64,000 nucleotides of DNA from Edaphocola aurantiacus (GTDB lineage: Bacteria; Bacteroidota; Bacteroidia; Chitinophagales; Chitinophagaceae): NCBI RefSeq assembly GCF_019797745.1, contig NZ_VOSI01000003.1, positions 1 through 64,000 on the forward strand. The letters are read 5' to 3'. The translations under genes were made by a program, and so were the position numbers. The notes beneath the pieces were generated by a model, which saw only the letters and a program-made list of their open reading frames with translations, was not told the origin of the DNA and did not search any database. Below are positions 17,867-27,600 of the stretch, one piece after another (the stretch's first letter is position 1; the number at the start of each line of letters is the position of its first letter).

Positions 17867-19765
17867 ATGATAATACCTGTACACGAAAAATATTTTTATA
17901 AAAAAGTAATTTGTTTCCTGGCTTTCTTTTTCCTGTGCTGTACCGCTACTGCACAGGATTTGCTGCAATTGAAACTTACGGTGGATGCAGACAAACGTCC
18001 ATTGAAAGAAGTGCTGAACCAGATGGAGACAAAGGGCAAGTTTTTCTTCTCTTATAACAGCGATATCATTTCGGACAAAAAAATAGTGACCGTTCATGCA
18101 CAGGAACAACCGGTAGAGCAGATACTGGAAAACCTGCTGGGCACCGCCTATCGCTACCAGGTAATGGACAATCATATTATCATCAGGAGTGCCATCGGTC
18201 AGGGCATTATTGTATCCGGACGATTGATAGAAGCCGAAACCGGCCATCCTATTGAATTTGCTTCGGTGTACGAAAAGTCAGTGCTGTCCGGAACCATGAC
18301 CGATGCCAATGGCAACTTTAAGCTGCACATCAGGCAACCATTGAATAATTATGAACTCGTCATCAGTAAACTGTCTTATGAAGATACGGTGATACAGGTG
18401 CAGAAAAGTTTCTCTCCGCAGCAGCCGATCGCATTGCGCAAGTCTGTATACATGCTCGATAGCGTAGATGTGGTAGGTATACAGAATCACTGGCTGGCCC
18501 GCCGTCTGCTGAGTACCAAATCAAAAGTAAACAGCATTAACCTCAATAAATTCTTTGCCAGACAACCTTTCCAGTTTAGTGTATTACCCGGTATCAGTTC
18601 CAAAAACCGCCTGGGTAGCCAGACCATCAATAAATTTTCATTCAACCTGTTGGGCGGATACTCGGCAGGTGTAAGAGGCTTTGAGTATGGAACCGTATTC
18701 AATATTGTACAGAAAGATATGCAATATGTACAGCTCAGCGGCCTGTTCAATATGGTCGGTGGCAGCATGGAAGGCGTGCAGGTAGGCGGTGTATATAATT
18801 ATGTGCGCAATGACGTGGATGGTGTGCAGACCAGTGCTGTATTTAATTCGGCCAATGGCAGTGTACATGGTGTACAGGTCAGCGGGGTATATAACCGATC
18901 CATGCAGTTGCATGGTGTACAGGCCTCTGCGGTGTTTAACTGGAATAAAGAAGAGGTACACGGCGCGCAGATAACCGGTATCATCAATAAAGCCCATAAT
19001 ACAGAAGGCATACAGGCTTCAGGCTTTATGAACTGGAACGAGACCTCAATGGAAGGGCTGCAGTTTGCCGGAGTACTGAACAAAAATAATGAGTTGAACG
19101 GAGTGCAATTTACCGGTGGGGTCAATTACACACAGGAGCAGACCAAAGGGGTACAGATCTCCGGTATTGCCAATGTGACCCGTAAAATTATGGATGGGGT
19201 ACAGATCGCAGGCCTCCTGAATTATGCAAAGACAGTTAATGGTACACAGATCGGTCTCGTGAACATTGCTGACACTACAACAGGCTTAAGTATTGGCCTC
19301 ATCAATATTATTCTTAAAGGAAAACATAGTATTGATATCAATACCACTGAATGGCAACCATATAGTATAGCCTATAAATCCGGGTCTGACCGCTTGTATA
19401 ATATCTTCCAGGCAGGAGGTAATCTGCGTCCGGATCATAAGATGCTCAGCATCGGTTATGGTATTGGGAATACATTGCCACTTGGCCGTAAACATACGCT
19501 GGTACAGGAAATAAGCGTAAACACCATTTATGCCGGTAACTGGAACGAGCAGAATATGCTTTCACGCTATCAGCTCATGTACCAGTATCAGCTGCATCCT
19601 AACCTGCGTGTATATACAGGACCCGCTTTTTCAGTATTATACTACGAAAGCACCAATGTATATGAAGGCTTTGCTACGCCTTATAAAACAGCATATCCTT
19701 CTTTTGCCATAGGTAGCCATGTCAATTGCTGGCTGGGCTGGACCCTGGGCATTTCCATTTTTTAA
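17867..19765 (+). CDS. STN and carboxypeptidase-regulatory domain protein with surface repeats
   Basis: 632 residues. Signal peptide to about residue 30 (FLCCTATAQ); an STN domain at about 31-104 (VDADKRPLKEVLNQMETKGKF, VTVHAQEQPVEQILENLL); a carboxypeptidase-like regulatory domain at about 110-190 (GRLIEAETGHPIEFASVY, TDANGNFKL). Instead of a TonB-dependent plug and barrel, residues about 262-475 hold ten or more 15-16 residue repeats, [VIL]Q-x-[SAT]-[GA]-x-x-N...G (for example VQISGIANVTRKIMDG). They resemble the LA_2272-type surface repeats. The tail is beta-rich. STN domains usually talk to FecR, so this protein is the likely signal input for the upstream pair. Confidence 0.85.
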   Translation: MIIPVHEKYFYKKVICFLAFFFLCCTATAQDLLQLKLTVDADKRPLKEVLNQMETKGKFFFSYNSDIISDKKIVTVHAQEQPVEQILENLLGTAYRYQVMDNHIIIRSAIGQGIIVSGRLIEAETGHPIEFASVYEKSVLSGTMTDANGNFKLHIRQPLNNYELVISKLSYEDTVIQVQKSFSPQQPIALRKSVYMLDSVDVVGIQNHWLARRLLSTKSKVNSINLNKFFARQPFQFSVLPGISSKNRLGSQTINKFSFNLLGGYSAGVRGFEYGTVFNIVQKDMQYVQLSGLFNMVGGSMEGVQVGGVYNYVRNDVDGVQTSAVFNSANGSVHGVQVSGVYNRSMQLHGVQASAVFNWNKEEVHGAQITGIINKAHNTEGIQASGFMNWNETSMEGLQFAGVLNKNNELNGVQFTGGVNYTQEQTKGVQISGIANVTRKIMDGVQIAGLLNYAKTVNGTQIGLVNIADTTTGLSIGLINIILKGKHSIDINTTEWQPYSIAYKSGSDRLYNIFQAGGNLRPDHKMLSIGYGIGNTLPLGRKHTLVQEISVNTIYAGNWNEQNMLSRYQLMYQYQLHPNLRVYTGPAFSVLYYESTNVYEGFATPYKTAYPSFAIGSHVNCWLGWTLGISIF

Positions 19766-19775
19766 AATATTTTTT

Positions 19776-19812
19776 GCGAGCGCATAGGGGTTGAAGATGA
19801 GGTTCTTGTCTT
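19776..19812 (+). promoter_or_regulatory. Candidate ECF-sigma promoter (copy B)
   Basis: GCGAGCGCATAGGGGT (19776-19791), 12 nt, then TCTTGTCTT (19804-19812), almost identical to the sequence before the sigma gene at 16180-16216 and with the same spacing. It lies 20 nt before the ATG at 19832, so the second repeat protein and perhaps the genes after it would be induced by the same sigma factor. Function is inference from sequence identity and position. Confidence 0.65.
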
Positions 19813-19831
19813 ATTATAAAAGACAAAAAAC

Positions 19832-20959
19832 ATGCTTACAAACTTTAAATCTCTACTGTTCCAATCCCTGGTTGCCGGTGTAACGGGTATCACTTTACTG
19901 AATCCTGTTGCCGTGCAGGCGCAAGAGCATCAGCGTGCTCACTTCGGATTAGTATATCCAATCAGTACTAATGGTATTCGTGCGGCACAGATTAGCAATA
20001 CCGTTTCTTTACACGTACTGGCCGGTGTAAGTGCCGGAGAAGATGGTGCAGCCATTTCAGGACTGGCTACTATTATCAAAGGATCACAACGTGGTGTGGT
20101 GATCAGTGGTTTATGTACCCTGATCAGTGGAGATGTATCCGGTGTGCAGATCTCTGGCTTAGTGAATACTGCAGGATCGGGTAACGGAGCACAAGTAGCC
20201 GGACTGGTCAATACCGCCCGTAGTCAGGATGGTGTGCAGGTGGCAGGTCTGACCAATATAGCTTCGGTTAATGCAACTGCACAGATCGCAGGTCTTGTGA
20301 ATACAGCACAGACGGCAACCGTACAGATTGCAGGCATCAGCAACCTGAGTGCAAAAAGCAGTAATGTACAGATCGCAGGACTGGTCAATACCAGTGCGAA
20401 CAGTAACGGGCAGATCGCCGGGCTGGTCAATATTGCCGGTAAAGTTAAAGGAGTACAGATCGCCGGACTGGTCAATATCGCAGCAGAAAGCGATTGCCCG
20501 ATCGGTATCCTGAACCTGGTTAAAAACGGAGAAAAGCAATTGGGCGTTACCGTAGATGAAGCCGGAAATGCAGTACTGGCCTTACGTACAGGCGGCAAGC
20601 GTACTTATGGCATCCTGGGTGCGGGTATGAATATGCGTATGCCCGATGCGCCATATACAATGGAAGCGGGTCTCGGCTTACGTGTGCCGCTGAGCAAAGC
20701 ACTACGCCTCAACTTCGAGGTGAGCAATACCGCCAACACAAATTTCAAAGAAATCTCTTACTATAAATCCTCTTTCAGAGCCTTACTGGGCCTGCAATTG
20801 GGCCGTGTAGAACTGGTAGCCGGACCTACATTTAACTATGTCAATTATATCTCCGGACAGGAAAGCTATACCAGCCACAGCCTTTGGGATTTTTACGGTA
20901 AGGAGTCTACCAACAGCCTGTTCATCGGCGGATTCGCCGGAGTACATATCCGTATATAA
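19832..20959 (+). CDS. Secreted or outer-membrane surface-repeat protein
   Basis: The 375-residue product has a signal peptide (MLTNFKSLLFQSLVAGVTG... ending VAVQAQ). Residues about 65-235 hold at least ten copies of the repeat [AV]Q-[IV]-[AS]-G-L-[VTS]-N, for example VQISGLVNTAG and VQIAGLVNIAA, the same repeat class as in the preceding protein. The C-terminal 130 residues look like paired beta-strands (YTMEAGLGLRVPLS, FRALLGLQLGRVELVAGPTFNYV), as in small outer-membrane barrels. Function is unknown. It follows candidate ECF promoter copy B, so it is probably a regulon output of the sigma/anti-sigma pair. Confidence 0.75.
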   Translation: MLTNFKSLLFQSLVAGVTGITLLNPVAVQAQEHQRAHFGLVYPISTNGIRAAQISNTVSLHVLAGVSAGEDGAAISGLATIIKGSQRGVVISGLCTLISGDVSGVQISGLVNTAGSGNGAQVAGLVNTARSQDGVQVAGLTNIASVNATAQIAGLVNTAQTATVQIAGISNLSAKSSNVQIAGLVNTSANSNGQIAGLVNIAGKVKGVQIAGLVNIAAESDCPIGILNLVKNGEKQLGVTVDEAGNAVLALRTGGKRTYGILGAGMNMRMPDAPYTMEAGLGLRVPLSKALRLNFEVSNTANTNFKEISYYKSSFRALLGLQLGRVELVAGPTFNYVNYISGQESYTSHSLWDFYGKESTNSLFIGGFAGVHIRI

Positions 20960-21021
20960 CTTTTTACTACTTCAATACATACTCAACTACTATTTATCTC
21001 AATCTTAAAAACAAAATCATA

Positions 21022-21747
21022 ATGAAAAAGATCAGTTCATTAATTGCTATAGTATTCGTTATTGCCGGCATCGCCAGCCTGAGCTCCTGCCGCAAAATTA
21101 TCGGTGAAGGTCCTGTACTTACAGAAGAACGCACCGTTGCCAATTTTACAGAAGTAGAGACCAGCATTCCCGGTGCAGTATATCTTGCCGAGGGTACGGT
21201 GCAGCAGGTAAGAATAGAATCACAGCAGAACATCATTGATGTGGTAGAGACAAAAGTAGAAGACGGCGTATTGAAACTGAAATTGCGCAACAATACCATC
21301 CTCGCCAATAACAGTAATTTGAAAGTATACATTAGCATACCTAAATTCCGTGCGATCAGCCTGATGGGTTCCGGTAATGTAAATGCAGAAAGTGGTCTGA
21401 ATAGTTATGAACTGGATCTTAAACTGACTGGCTCCGGTAATATAGATATAGATCGCCTGTACGGCAGTAATCTGTACAGCCAGCTGACCGGCAGCGGAAA
21501 TATCCGCATCGGTGCCGGTACTGTAGAGTACCAGACCGTACGTATTACAGGCAGTGGCGATTATGATGCAAAAAATATGAACAGCAATTATGCCGATGTA
21601 ACCATTACCGGATCGGGAAATGCTACGGTAAAAGCCAATAATAGCCTGAAAGCAAGAATCTCCGGTAGCGGAAATGTGTATTACTATGGTAATCCGGTTA
21701 CGGATGTAAGTATTACTGGTTCCGGCAATGTAAAACATCAGAATTAG
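21022..21747 (+). CDS. DUF2807 (head-GIN domain) lipoprotein
   Basis: The 241-residue protein has a lipoprotein signal (IASLSSC, lipid-anchored Cys at about residue 24). The body matches the head-GIN/DUF2807 family: FTEVETSIPGAVYLAEG and many GSGN-type turns (MGSGNVNAES, LTGSGNIDID, ITGSGDYDAK, ISGSGNVYYYG), which form a right-handed beta-solenoid. Its biochemical role is not known. It lies 62 nt after the surface-repeat gene with no terminator between them, so it may share the ECF-controlled transcript. Confidence 0.88.
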   Translation: MKKISSLIAIVFVIAGIASLSSCRKIIGEGPVLTEERTVANFTEVETSIPGAVYLAEGTVQQVRIESQQNIIDVVETKVEDGVLKLKLRNNTILANNSNLKVYISIPKFRAISLMGSGNVNAESGLNSYELDLKLTGSGNIDIDRLYGSNLYSQLTGSGNIRIGAGTVEYQTVRITGSGDYDAKNMNSNYADVTITGSGNATVKANNSLKARISGSGNVYYYGNPVTDVSITGSGNVKHQN

Positions 21748-21783
21748 TATGAAGATGGAATAAGGTGTACACCAAAACGAGAG

Positions 21784-21836
21784 GGCAGCCTGCGGGTAAA
21801 TGATCATCGCTGACAAGGCCTGCAGGTTTGCCTTTT
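21784..21836 (+). terminator. Possible weak terminator behind the lipoprotein gene
   Basis: GGCAGCCTGC (21784-21793) can pair with GCAGGTTTGCC (about 21822-21832) through one internal loop, followed by TTTTACAATTTTT. The loop is long and the pairing imperfect, so it is only a tentative boundary between the surface-repeat/lipoprotein unit and the dehydrogenase pair. Confidence 0.35.
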
Positions 21837-21867
21837 ACAATTTTTACTCACTTTAAAACATCAAGTA

Positions 21868-22665
21868 ATGACTAGAGAACAGTTTGTGCTGATTACCGGA
21901 GCCGGTAAAGGCCTGGGCAAAGCGTTTGCCACACAATGTGCCCGCATGGGCTATAACCTCATCTTACTGGCACTACCCGGAGAGAATACCGAAGCCCTTG
22001 CCCGGCACATTATGTATGAATACAAAGTCCTGGTGCATACCTACGAACTGGATATGACAGACGAGGTATTGCTGGAACAGGCTATGGAAGATATAAACAG
22101 CCGTTACCAGGTATTCTTCCTGATCAATAACGCCGGCATCGGAGGTACCGCATCTATTACCCGTGCGGCTTTCCGCGACCTGGACCGCATTATTAACCTA
22201 AATGTAAGGGCTACCGTAAAGGTCACCACCATGCTCTTGCCTAACCTGTTGCAGGCAGAAAAAAGTTATATCCTCAACATCGCCAGTATGGCGGCCCTCT
22301 CGCCGATTGCCTATAAGACCGTTTACCCAGCATCCAAAGCATTTATAGCCTCCTTTTCCCTCGGGCTCAGGGAAGAACTGAAAGGGCAGGGTGTATCGGT
22401 AAGTATTGTGTACCCCGGCCCCATCATGACCAACTGTAATGTGTCCGGACGTATACTGGCACAGGGTTACATTGCCCGAATGGGACTGATCAACACTGAT
22501 GCTATAGCCCGTACCGCTATTGAAAAAACATTATCGGGCAAAGCCCGTATTGTACCAGGTATCTGGAACAGGATCTCTTCTAAATTATTACAGTGGCTGC
22601 CTGCCGGTACCGCATTACGCCTCATCTCTACTTCCGTAAAGAAGGAACTGCAATTCACCTCCTAA
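21868..22665 (+). CDS. Short-chain dehydrogenase/reductase (classical SDR)
   Basis: 265 residues. The cofactor motif TGAGKGLGKAFA is near the N-terminus, NNAGIGG is in the middle, and the catalytic YPASKAF (Tyr and Lys three apart) is at about residue 153-159 with the Ser of NIASMAAL before it. It will be an NAD(P)-dependent oxidoreductase; substrate is not evident. The FSLGLREELKGQGVSVSIVYPGP segment is typical of the DltE/YqjQ-like group. It sits 10 nt before an epimerase/dehydratase-type gene, so the two are probably co-transcribed. Confidence 0.88.
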   Translation: MTREQFVLITGAGKGLGKAFATQCARMGYNLILLALPGENTEALARHIMYEYKVLVHTYELDMTDEVLLEQAMEDINSRYQVFFLINNAGIGGTASITRAAFRDLDRIINLNVRATVKVTTMLLPNLLQAEKSYILNIASMAALSPIAYKTVYPASKAFIASFSLGLREELKGQGVSVSIVYPGPIMTNCNVSGRILAQGYIARMGLINTDAIARTAIEKTLSGKARIVPGIWNRISSKLLQWLPAGTALRLISTSVKKELQFTS

Positions 22666-22675
22666 ATTTTTAATC

Positions 22676-23665
22676 ATGGATCAAACAGTATTGATTACCG
22701 GCGCCTCAGGGTTGCTGGGGGCTAATCTTGTGCGCTATATGTATTCATTGGGTTATACGATCAGGGTTCTGGTCAGACCCGGCGCAGATCTGTCTTTACT
22801 GGCCGATATACCTATGGATATCCGTTATGGTTATATCGATCGTAAAGCCTCTGTCGAAGAAGCCATACAAGGTTGCCGTTATGTGGTGCATGCAGCTTCG
22901 CTCACCACACAATGGGGCACGGCATACGAGGCTTACCAGACGATCAACATCACCGCAACCCAATATATTGCAGAAGCCTGTATGGCATATGGTGTGAAGC
23001 GGATGATTTACATCGGTACAGCCAACACATTGGCACCAGGCTCAAAGTCCGCACCAGGCACGGAGTTAAATGCTTTCGGTCTGCACCATATTAATTCTGG
23101 TTATATCAACAGTAAATATGTAGCCCTGCAATACATACAGGAGCAGGTGCAGCAAAAAGGCCTGCCGGCGGTTATCATCAGCCCCACGTTTATGATCGGT
23201 GCATATGACATCAAGCCCAGTTCCGGGCAGCTCATCCTGCATGGATTGAGCCGCAGCTGGATGGCTTATCCTTCCGGCGGCAAGAATTTTGTACATGTTA
23301 CAGATGTATGTAAGGGCATTATACAGGCGCTGGATCGCGGAGGGATAGGGGAGCATTACCTGCTGGCAGGTCATAACCTAACCTACAAAGAATTTTTCCG
23401 TACCGTAGATGCTGCTTCCGGAATTGTGAGAAGAAAATTGCGCATTCCCGGTACCTTACTGAGAGGGCTGGGCCGTGCCGGTTCCCTGCTGGAACAGGTT
23501 ATACGCCGCCCGGTAAAGTTGAACTATGCCGGAGCATACATGTTATCGCTGGATAATTATTATTCCGGGGCCAAAGCTGCACGGGAATTAGACATACAGT
23601 ACCAGGATATAGATACTGCCGTAGCCGATGCCCTGCAATGGTTCAGACAGCAGCGTTATTGTTAA
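22676..23665 (+). CDS. NAD-dependent epimerase/dehydratase-family protein
   Basis: 329 residues of the extended SDR type. The glycine motif TGASGLLGANLV opens the Rossmann fold, followed by VVHAASLTTQWG and the catalytic Tyr-x3-Lys in SGYINSKYVA. The IISPTFMIGAYDIKPSSGQ and FVHVTDVCKGIIQAL segments match dihydroflavonol-reductase-like and sugar-epimerase-like enzymes. The C-terminal part is not diagnostic of one substrate. It forms a pair with the SDR gene just upstream (10 nt), suggesting a small redox or sterol/lipid-modifying module; that is inference. Confidence 0.85.
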   Translation: MDQTVLITGASGLLGANLVRYMYSLGYTIRVLVRPGADLSLLADIPMDIRYGYIDRKASVEEAIQGCRYVVHAASLTTQWGTAYEAYQTINITATQYIAEACMAYGVKRMIYIGTANTLAPGSKSAPGTELNAFGLHHINSGYINSKYVALQYIQEQVQQKGLPAVIISPTFMIGAYDIKPSSGQLILHGLSRSWMAYPSGGKNFVHVTDVCKGIIQALDRGGIGEHYLLAGHNLTYKEFFRTVDAASGIVRRKLRIPGTLLRGLGRAGSLLEQVIRRPVKLNYAGAYMLSLDNYYSGAKAARELDIQYQDIDTAVADALQWFRQQRYC

Positions 23666-23718
23666 CCGGGTTTATAGCCCTATAAAGTCTATCGAAATTA
23701 TGTTAATAGCAATTTTTG

Positions 23719-23726
23719 TAATTTTG
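23719..23726 (+). promoter_or_regulatory. -7 box of tatD
   Basis: TAATTTTG matches TAnnTTTG and lies 50 nt before the tatD ATG. No clear TTG box occurs at 19-22 bp, so the call is tentative. Confidence 0.4.
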
Positions 23727-23776
23727 CGTGCGCTGCTGGCCAAGTATGGTATTACCCGCAGCAAATCCAGACCAAT

Positions 23777-24535
23777 ATGATTGATACGCACGCACACTTG
23801 TATGACGAACAGTTTTCAGCAGATATCGCAGAGATCATCTCCCGTGCCCGGGCAAATGGGGTAGAGAAGGTATATCTGCCCAACTGTGACAGTAGTACGA
23901 TTCCGGCTATGATGGCATTGACAGAGCAATACCCCGGTTATTGTATTCCCATGATCGGTATCCATCCCTGTTATGTAAAGGAGTCGTATGAAGCAGAACT
24001 GAAGATCATGCAGGAATGGCTGGATAAAGCATCTTTTGCTGCGATCGGCGAGATCGGACTGGACTATTACTGGGACCAGACCTTTGTTGCAGAGCAGAAA
24101 GATGCTTTTCGCCGTCAGATCGATTGGGCACTGGAGCGTGCGCTGCCTATCGTGATCCATAGCAGAAATGCCACTCAGGACTGTATCGATATTGTCCGTG
24201 AAAAACAAAATGGTCAGCTGAAAGGAATATTTCATTGCTTCGGCGACGACCTTAATGCCGCAGAACAGATCATTGATCTGGGTTTTAAGCTGGGCATTGG
24301 TGGTGTGGTGACTTTTAAAAACAGTACTTTACCCGAAGTCTTACGTGCAGTTGACCTGGAGCACCTGGTGCTCGAGACAGATGCTCCTTACCTGGCACCG
24401 GTTCCATACCGGGGCAAGCGCAATGAAAGCAGTTATATTCCCCTGATCGCTCAGAAAGTAGCCGATATTAAAGAAGTACCATTGAGTATGGTGGCTGAGC
24501 GTACCACTAAAACTGCAGAGGCTTTATTCTCTTAA
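23777..24535 (+). CDS. tatD: TatD-family metal-dependent hydrolase
   Basis: The 252-residue protein starts with the metal motif DTHAHLYD (His-5, His-7), then GIHPCYV, AIGEIGLDYYWD with the bridging Glu, IVIHSRNA, FHCFGDD and a terminal LETDAPYLAPVPYRGKRNE, all standard for TatD-like deoxyribonucleases. Members act as 3'-5' exonuclease or deoxyribonuclease in DNA repair or quality control. The DxD... start at residue 1-3 is exact. It is monocistronic, 113 nt before the giant repeat gene. Confidence 0.92.
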   Translation: MIDTHAHLYDEQFSADIAEIISRARANGVEKVYLPNCDSSTIPAMMALTEQYPGYCIPMIGIHPCYVKESYEAELKIMQEWLDKASFAAIGEIGLDYYWDQTFVAEQKDAFRRQIDWALERALPIVIHSRNATQDCIDIVREKQNGQLKGIFHCFGDDLNAAEQIIDLGFKLGIGGVVTFKNSTLPEVLRAVDLEHLVLETDAPYLAPVPYRGKRNESSYIPLIAQKVADIKEVPLSMVAERTTKTAEALFS

Positions 24536-24601
24536 TATAATCATATTGTTAACAATCATGTATACTTAAGTCAAATTAATATGTAGTTAATCTGACACAG
24601 A

Positions 24602-24609
24602 TACTTTTG
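24602..24609 (+). promoter_or_regulatory. -7 box of the giant repeat gene
   Basis: TACTTTTG fits TAnnTTTG and lies 40 nt before the ATG at 24649. A -33 TTG is not obvious. Confidence 0.4.
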
Positions 24610-24648
24610 CTCGGTTTTATCATAAGGATTTTCCTTTATTGATTTATT

Positions 24649-27600
24649 ATGAGCAAGAAGTTTACATTGATTGGCGCCCTTTGGGTGCTCATTTTCGCGT
24701 CTTTGTCTGCATACAAAGTGCAGGCGCAGACATGTCCCCGTATATTAAGTATTTATGTAGATGCCTGTACCCCCAGCGATGAGGGATACAATGAACTATT
24801 TACCTTCCAGGTAGGTACGACAGCTATCAGCAACTATAATAATATAGACATTACCTGGGCAACAACAAATAATCCCTTTAACGGCTTTATTAAAAATACA
24901 ACCACCGCGAGCAAGGTGACAGCGTTTAATAATGCGATCATCAATGCAAATGGTTGTGGTCGCCTGATTGAACCTACCGGAACTTCTTTGCCTGCTAATG
25001 CAAAGGTTGTTGTCTTTACCAGCCAGAATGTAGATCCTAACTATATTTCATTCGGAGCCCTGGCAGAGGATATGTATGTGCTCTTCCATAATAATCCATC
25101 CAATACCAATGGTTATTTTGCCAATAATGGATCCTCCGCCATGCGTTACCTTACTCTGGAGACAGCCAGTCCATCTTGTTCCACAACCGTTGGATATAAC
25201 AGGGCCAATCTGGCGAATACAGATGGTGCCAGTGTAAGCTTTAATGCCAGCGGTACACCTACATACCTGAATAATGGTTGTGTCGCGCCGGTTAATACCA
25301 GTCCGGGTGCGATGGCAGATATTACTGTCGCATCAGGATCAGTCAGTACTGCAACCTTATGCCGCAATACAGCGATGACTGCCATTGTTTTCAATGTGAC
25401 TAATGCAACCGGTGCAACAGCAACAAACCTTCCACCCGGTGTAAGCGGGACTTATAATAGTACGACGAATCAATTTACCCTGAGTGGTACCCCGACTACA
25501 GCCGGGTTATATAACTATAAAGTCAAGACCACGGGCGGTTGCGGCGTAGATTCTGTTATGGCTACATTGGCCGTTACTAATCCGGTCACACCGATTTTTA
25601 CCCAAGTCCCTGCAATCTGTTCTGGTGCTAGTTTATCAGCTTTACCAACACAATCTACTAACGGTATCACCGGAACCTGGTCTCCAGCCTTGAACAACAC
25701 GGCTACGACTACCTATACGTTTACGCCGAATGCTAATCAATGTGCCGGTAGTACTACAATGACCATCACCGTCAATCCGGTTGTTGATCCAGTATTTACC
25801 CAAGTCCCTGCCATCTGTTCTGGTGCTGCTTTATCTGCTTTGCCTACTCAATCGACTAACGGCATCACCGGGACCTGGTCTCCTGCCTTGAGTAATACGG
25901 CTACGACTACCTATACGTTTACGCCGAATGCTAATCAATGTGCCGGTAGTACTACAATGACCATCACCGTCAATCCTGTTGTTGATCCAGTATTTACCCA
26001 AGTACCTGCAATTTGTGCTGGTACTGCTTTATCGGCTTTGCCTACTCAATCTATTAACGGCATTACCGGAACCTGGTCTCCAGCCTTGAATAATACAGCT
26101 ACGACTACATATACATTTACACCAAATGCCAATCAATGTGCCGGCAATACCACGATGACCATCACAGTCAATCCAGTTGTTGATCCTGTATTTACCCAAG
26201 TGCCTGCCATCTGTGTCGGTGCTACTTTAGCGGCATTACCAACACAATCAAATAATGGGATTACCGGAACCTGGTCACCTTCCTTGAATAATACTGCTAC
26301 GACGACGTATACCTTTACACCGAGTGCCAATCAATGTGCGGGCAGTACCACAATGACCATCACTGTCAATCCGGTTATTGATCCGGTCTTTACTCAAATC
26401 CCTGCCATCTGTTCTGGCGCTAACTTAGCATCATTACCAACACAATCCACAAATGGTATCACAGGTAGCTGGTCACCTGCTATCAACAATACAGCGACTA
26501 CTACATACACATTTACACCTGATCAGAATCAATGTGCCGGTAGTACCACAACGACCATCACCGTCAATTCCGTTATTGATCCAGTATTTACACAGGTACC
26601 TGCAATCTGTTCTGGAACTACTTTGTCTGCTTTACCAACACAATCAAATAACGGTATCACCGGAACCTGGTCTCCTGCATTAAATAATACTACAACGACA
26701 ACGTATACCTTTACGCCTAGTCAGAATCAGTGTGCCGGTAGTACCACAATGACCATCACCGTCAACCCGGTTATTGATCCAGTATTTACCCAAGTACCTG
26801 CAATTTGTTCTGGCGCTAACTTAGCATCATTACCTACACAATCCACAAATGGTATCACAGGTAGCTGGTCGCCTGCTATCAACAATACAGCGACTACTAC
26901 ATATAACTTTACACCTGATCAAAATCAGTGTGCTGGTAGTACCACAATGACTATTGAGGTAAATAATAATACTACACCGACGTTCACCCAAGTACCTGCA
27001 ATTTGTGCTGGTACTGCTTTATCAGTTCTGCCAACAACTTCGAATAATGGTATTACCGGAACCTGGTCTCCAGCCTTGAATAATATGGCTACGACGACGT
27101 ATACTTTTACACCTGGTCAGAATCAGTGTGCCGGAACTACCACAATGATCATCACGGTCAATCCTGTTGTTAATCCAGTATTTACCCAAGTCCCTGCCAT
27201 CTGTTCTGGCGCTACTTTAGCGGCTTTACCAACGCAATCAAATAACGGTATTACCGGAACCTGGTCGCCAGCCTTGAATAATATGGCTACTACGACCTAT
27301 ACGTTTACGCCTGATCAGAATCAGTGTGCCGGCAGTGCCACAATGACGATTGAAGTCAATAATAATACTACACCCACGTTTACACAAGTACCTGCAATTT
27401 GTGCTGGCGCTAACTTAGCATCATTACCGACACAATCCACAAATGGTATTACCGGGACTTGGTCGCCTGCAATCAACAATACAGCGACTACTACATATAC
27501 ATTTACACCTGATCAGAATCAGTGTGCTGGTAGTACGACAATGACTATTGGGGTCAATAATAATACCACACCGACGTTCACACAAGTGGCTCCGATCTGT

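Noticed and set aside
21220-21816. 198-codon leftward frame opposite the DUF2807 gene
   Set aside because: Arises from the GSGN repeats read on the other strand; the lipoprotein frame is convincingly coding.
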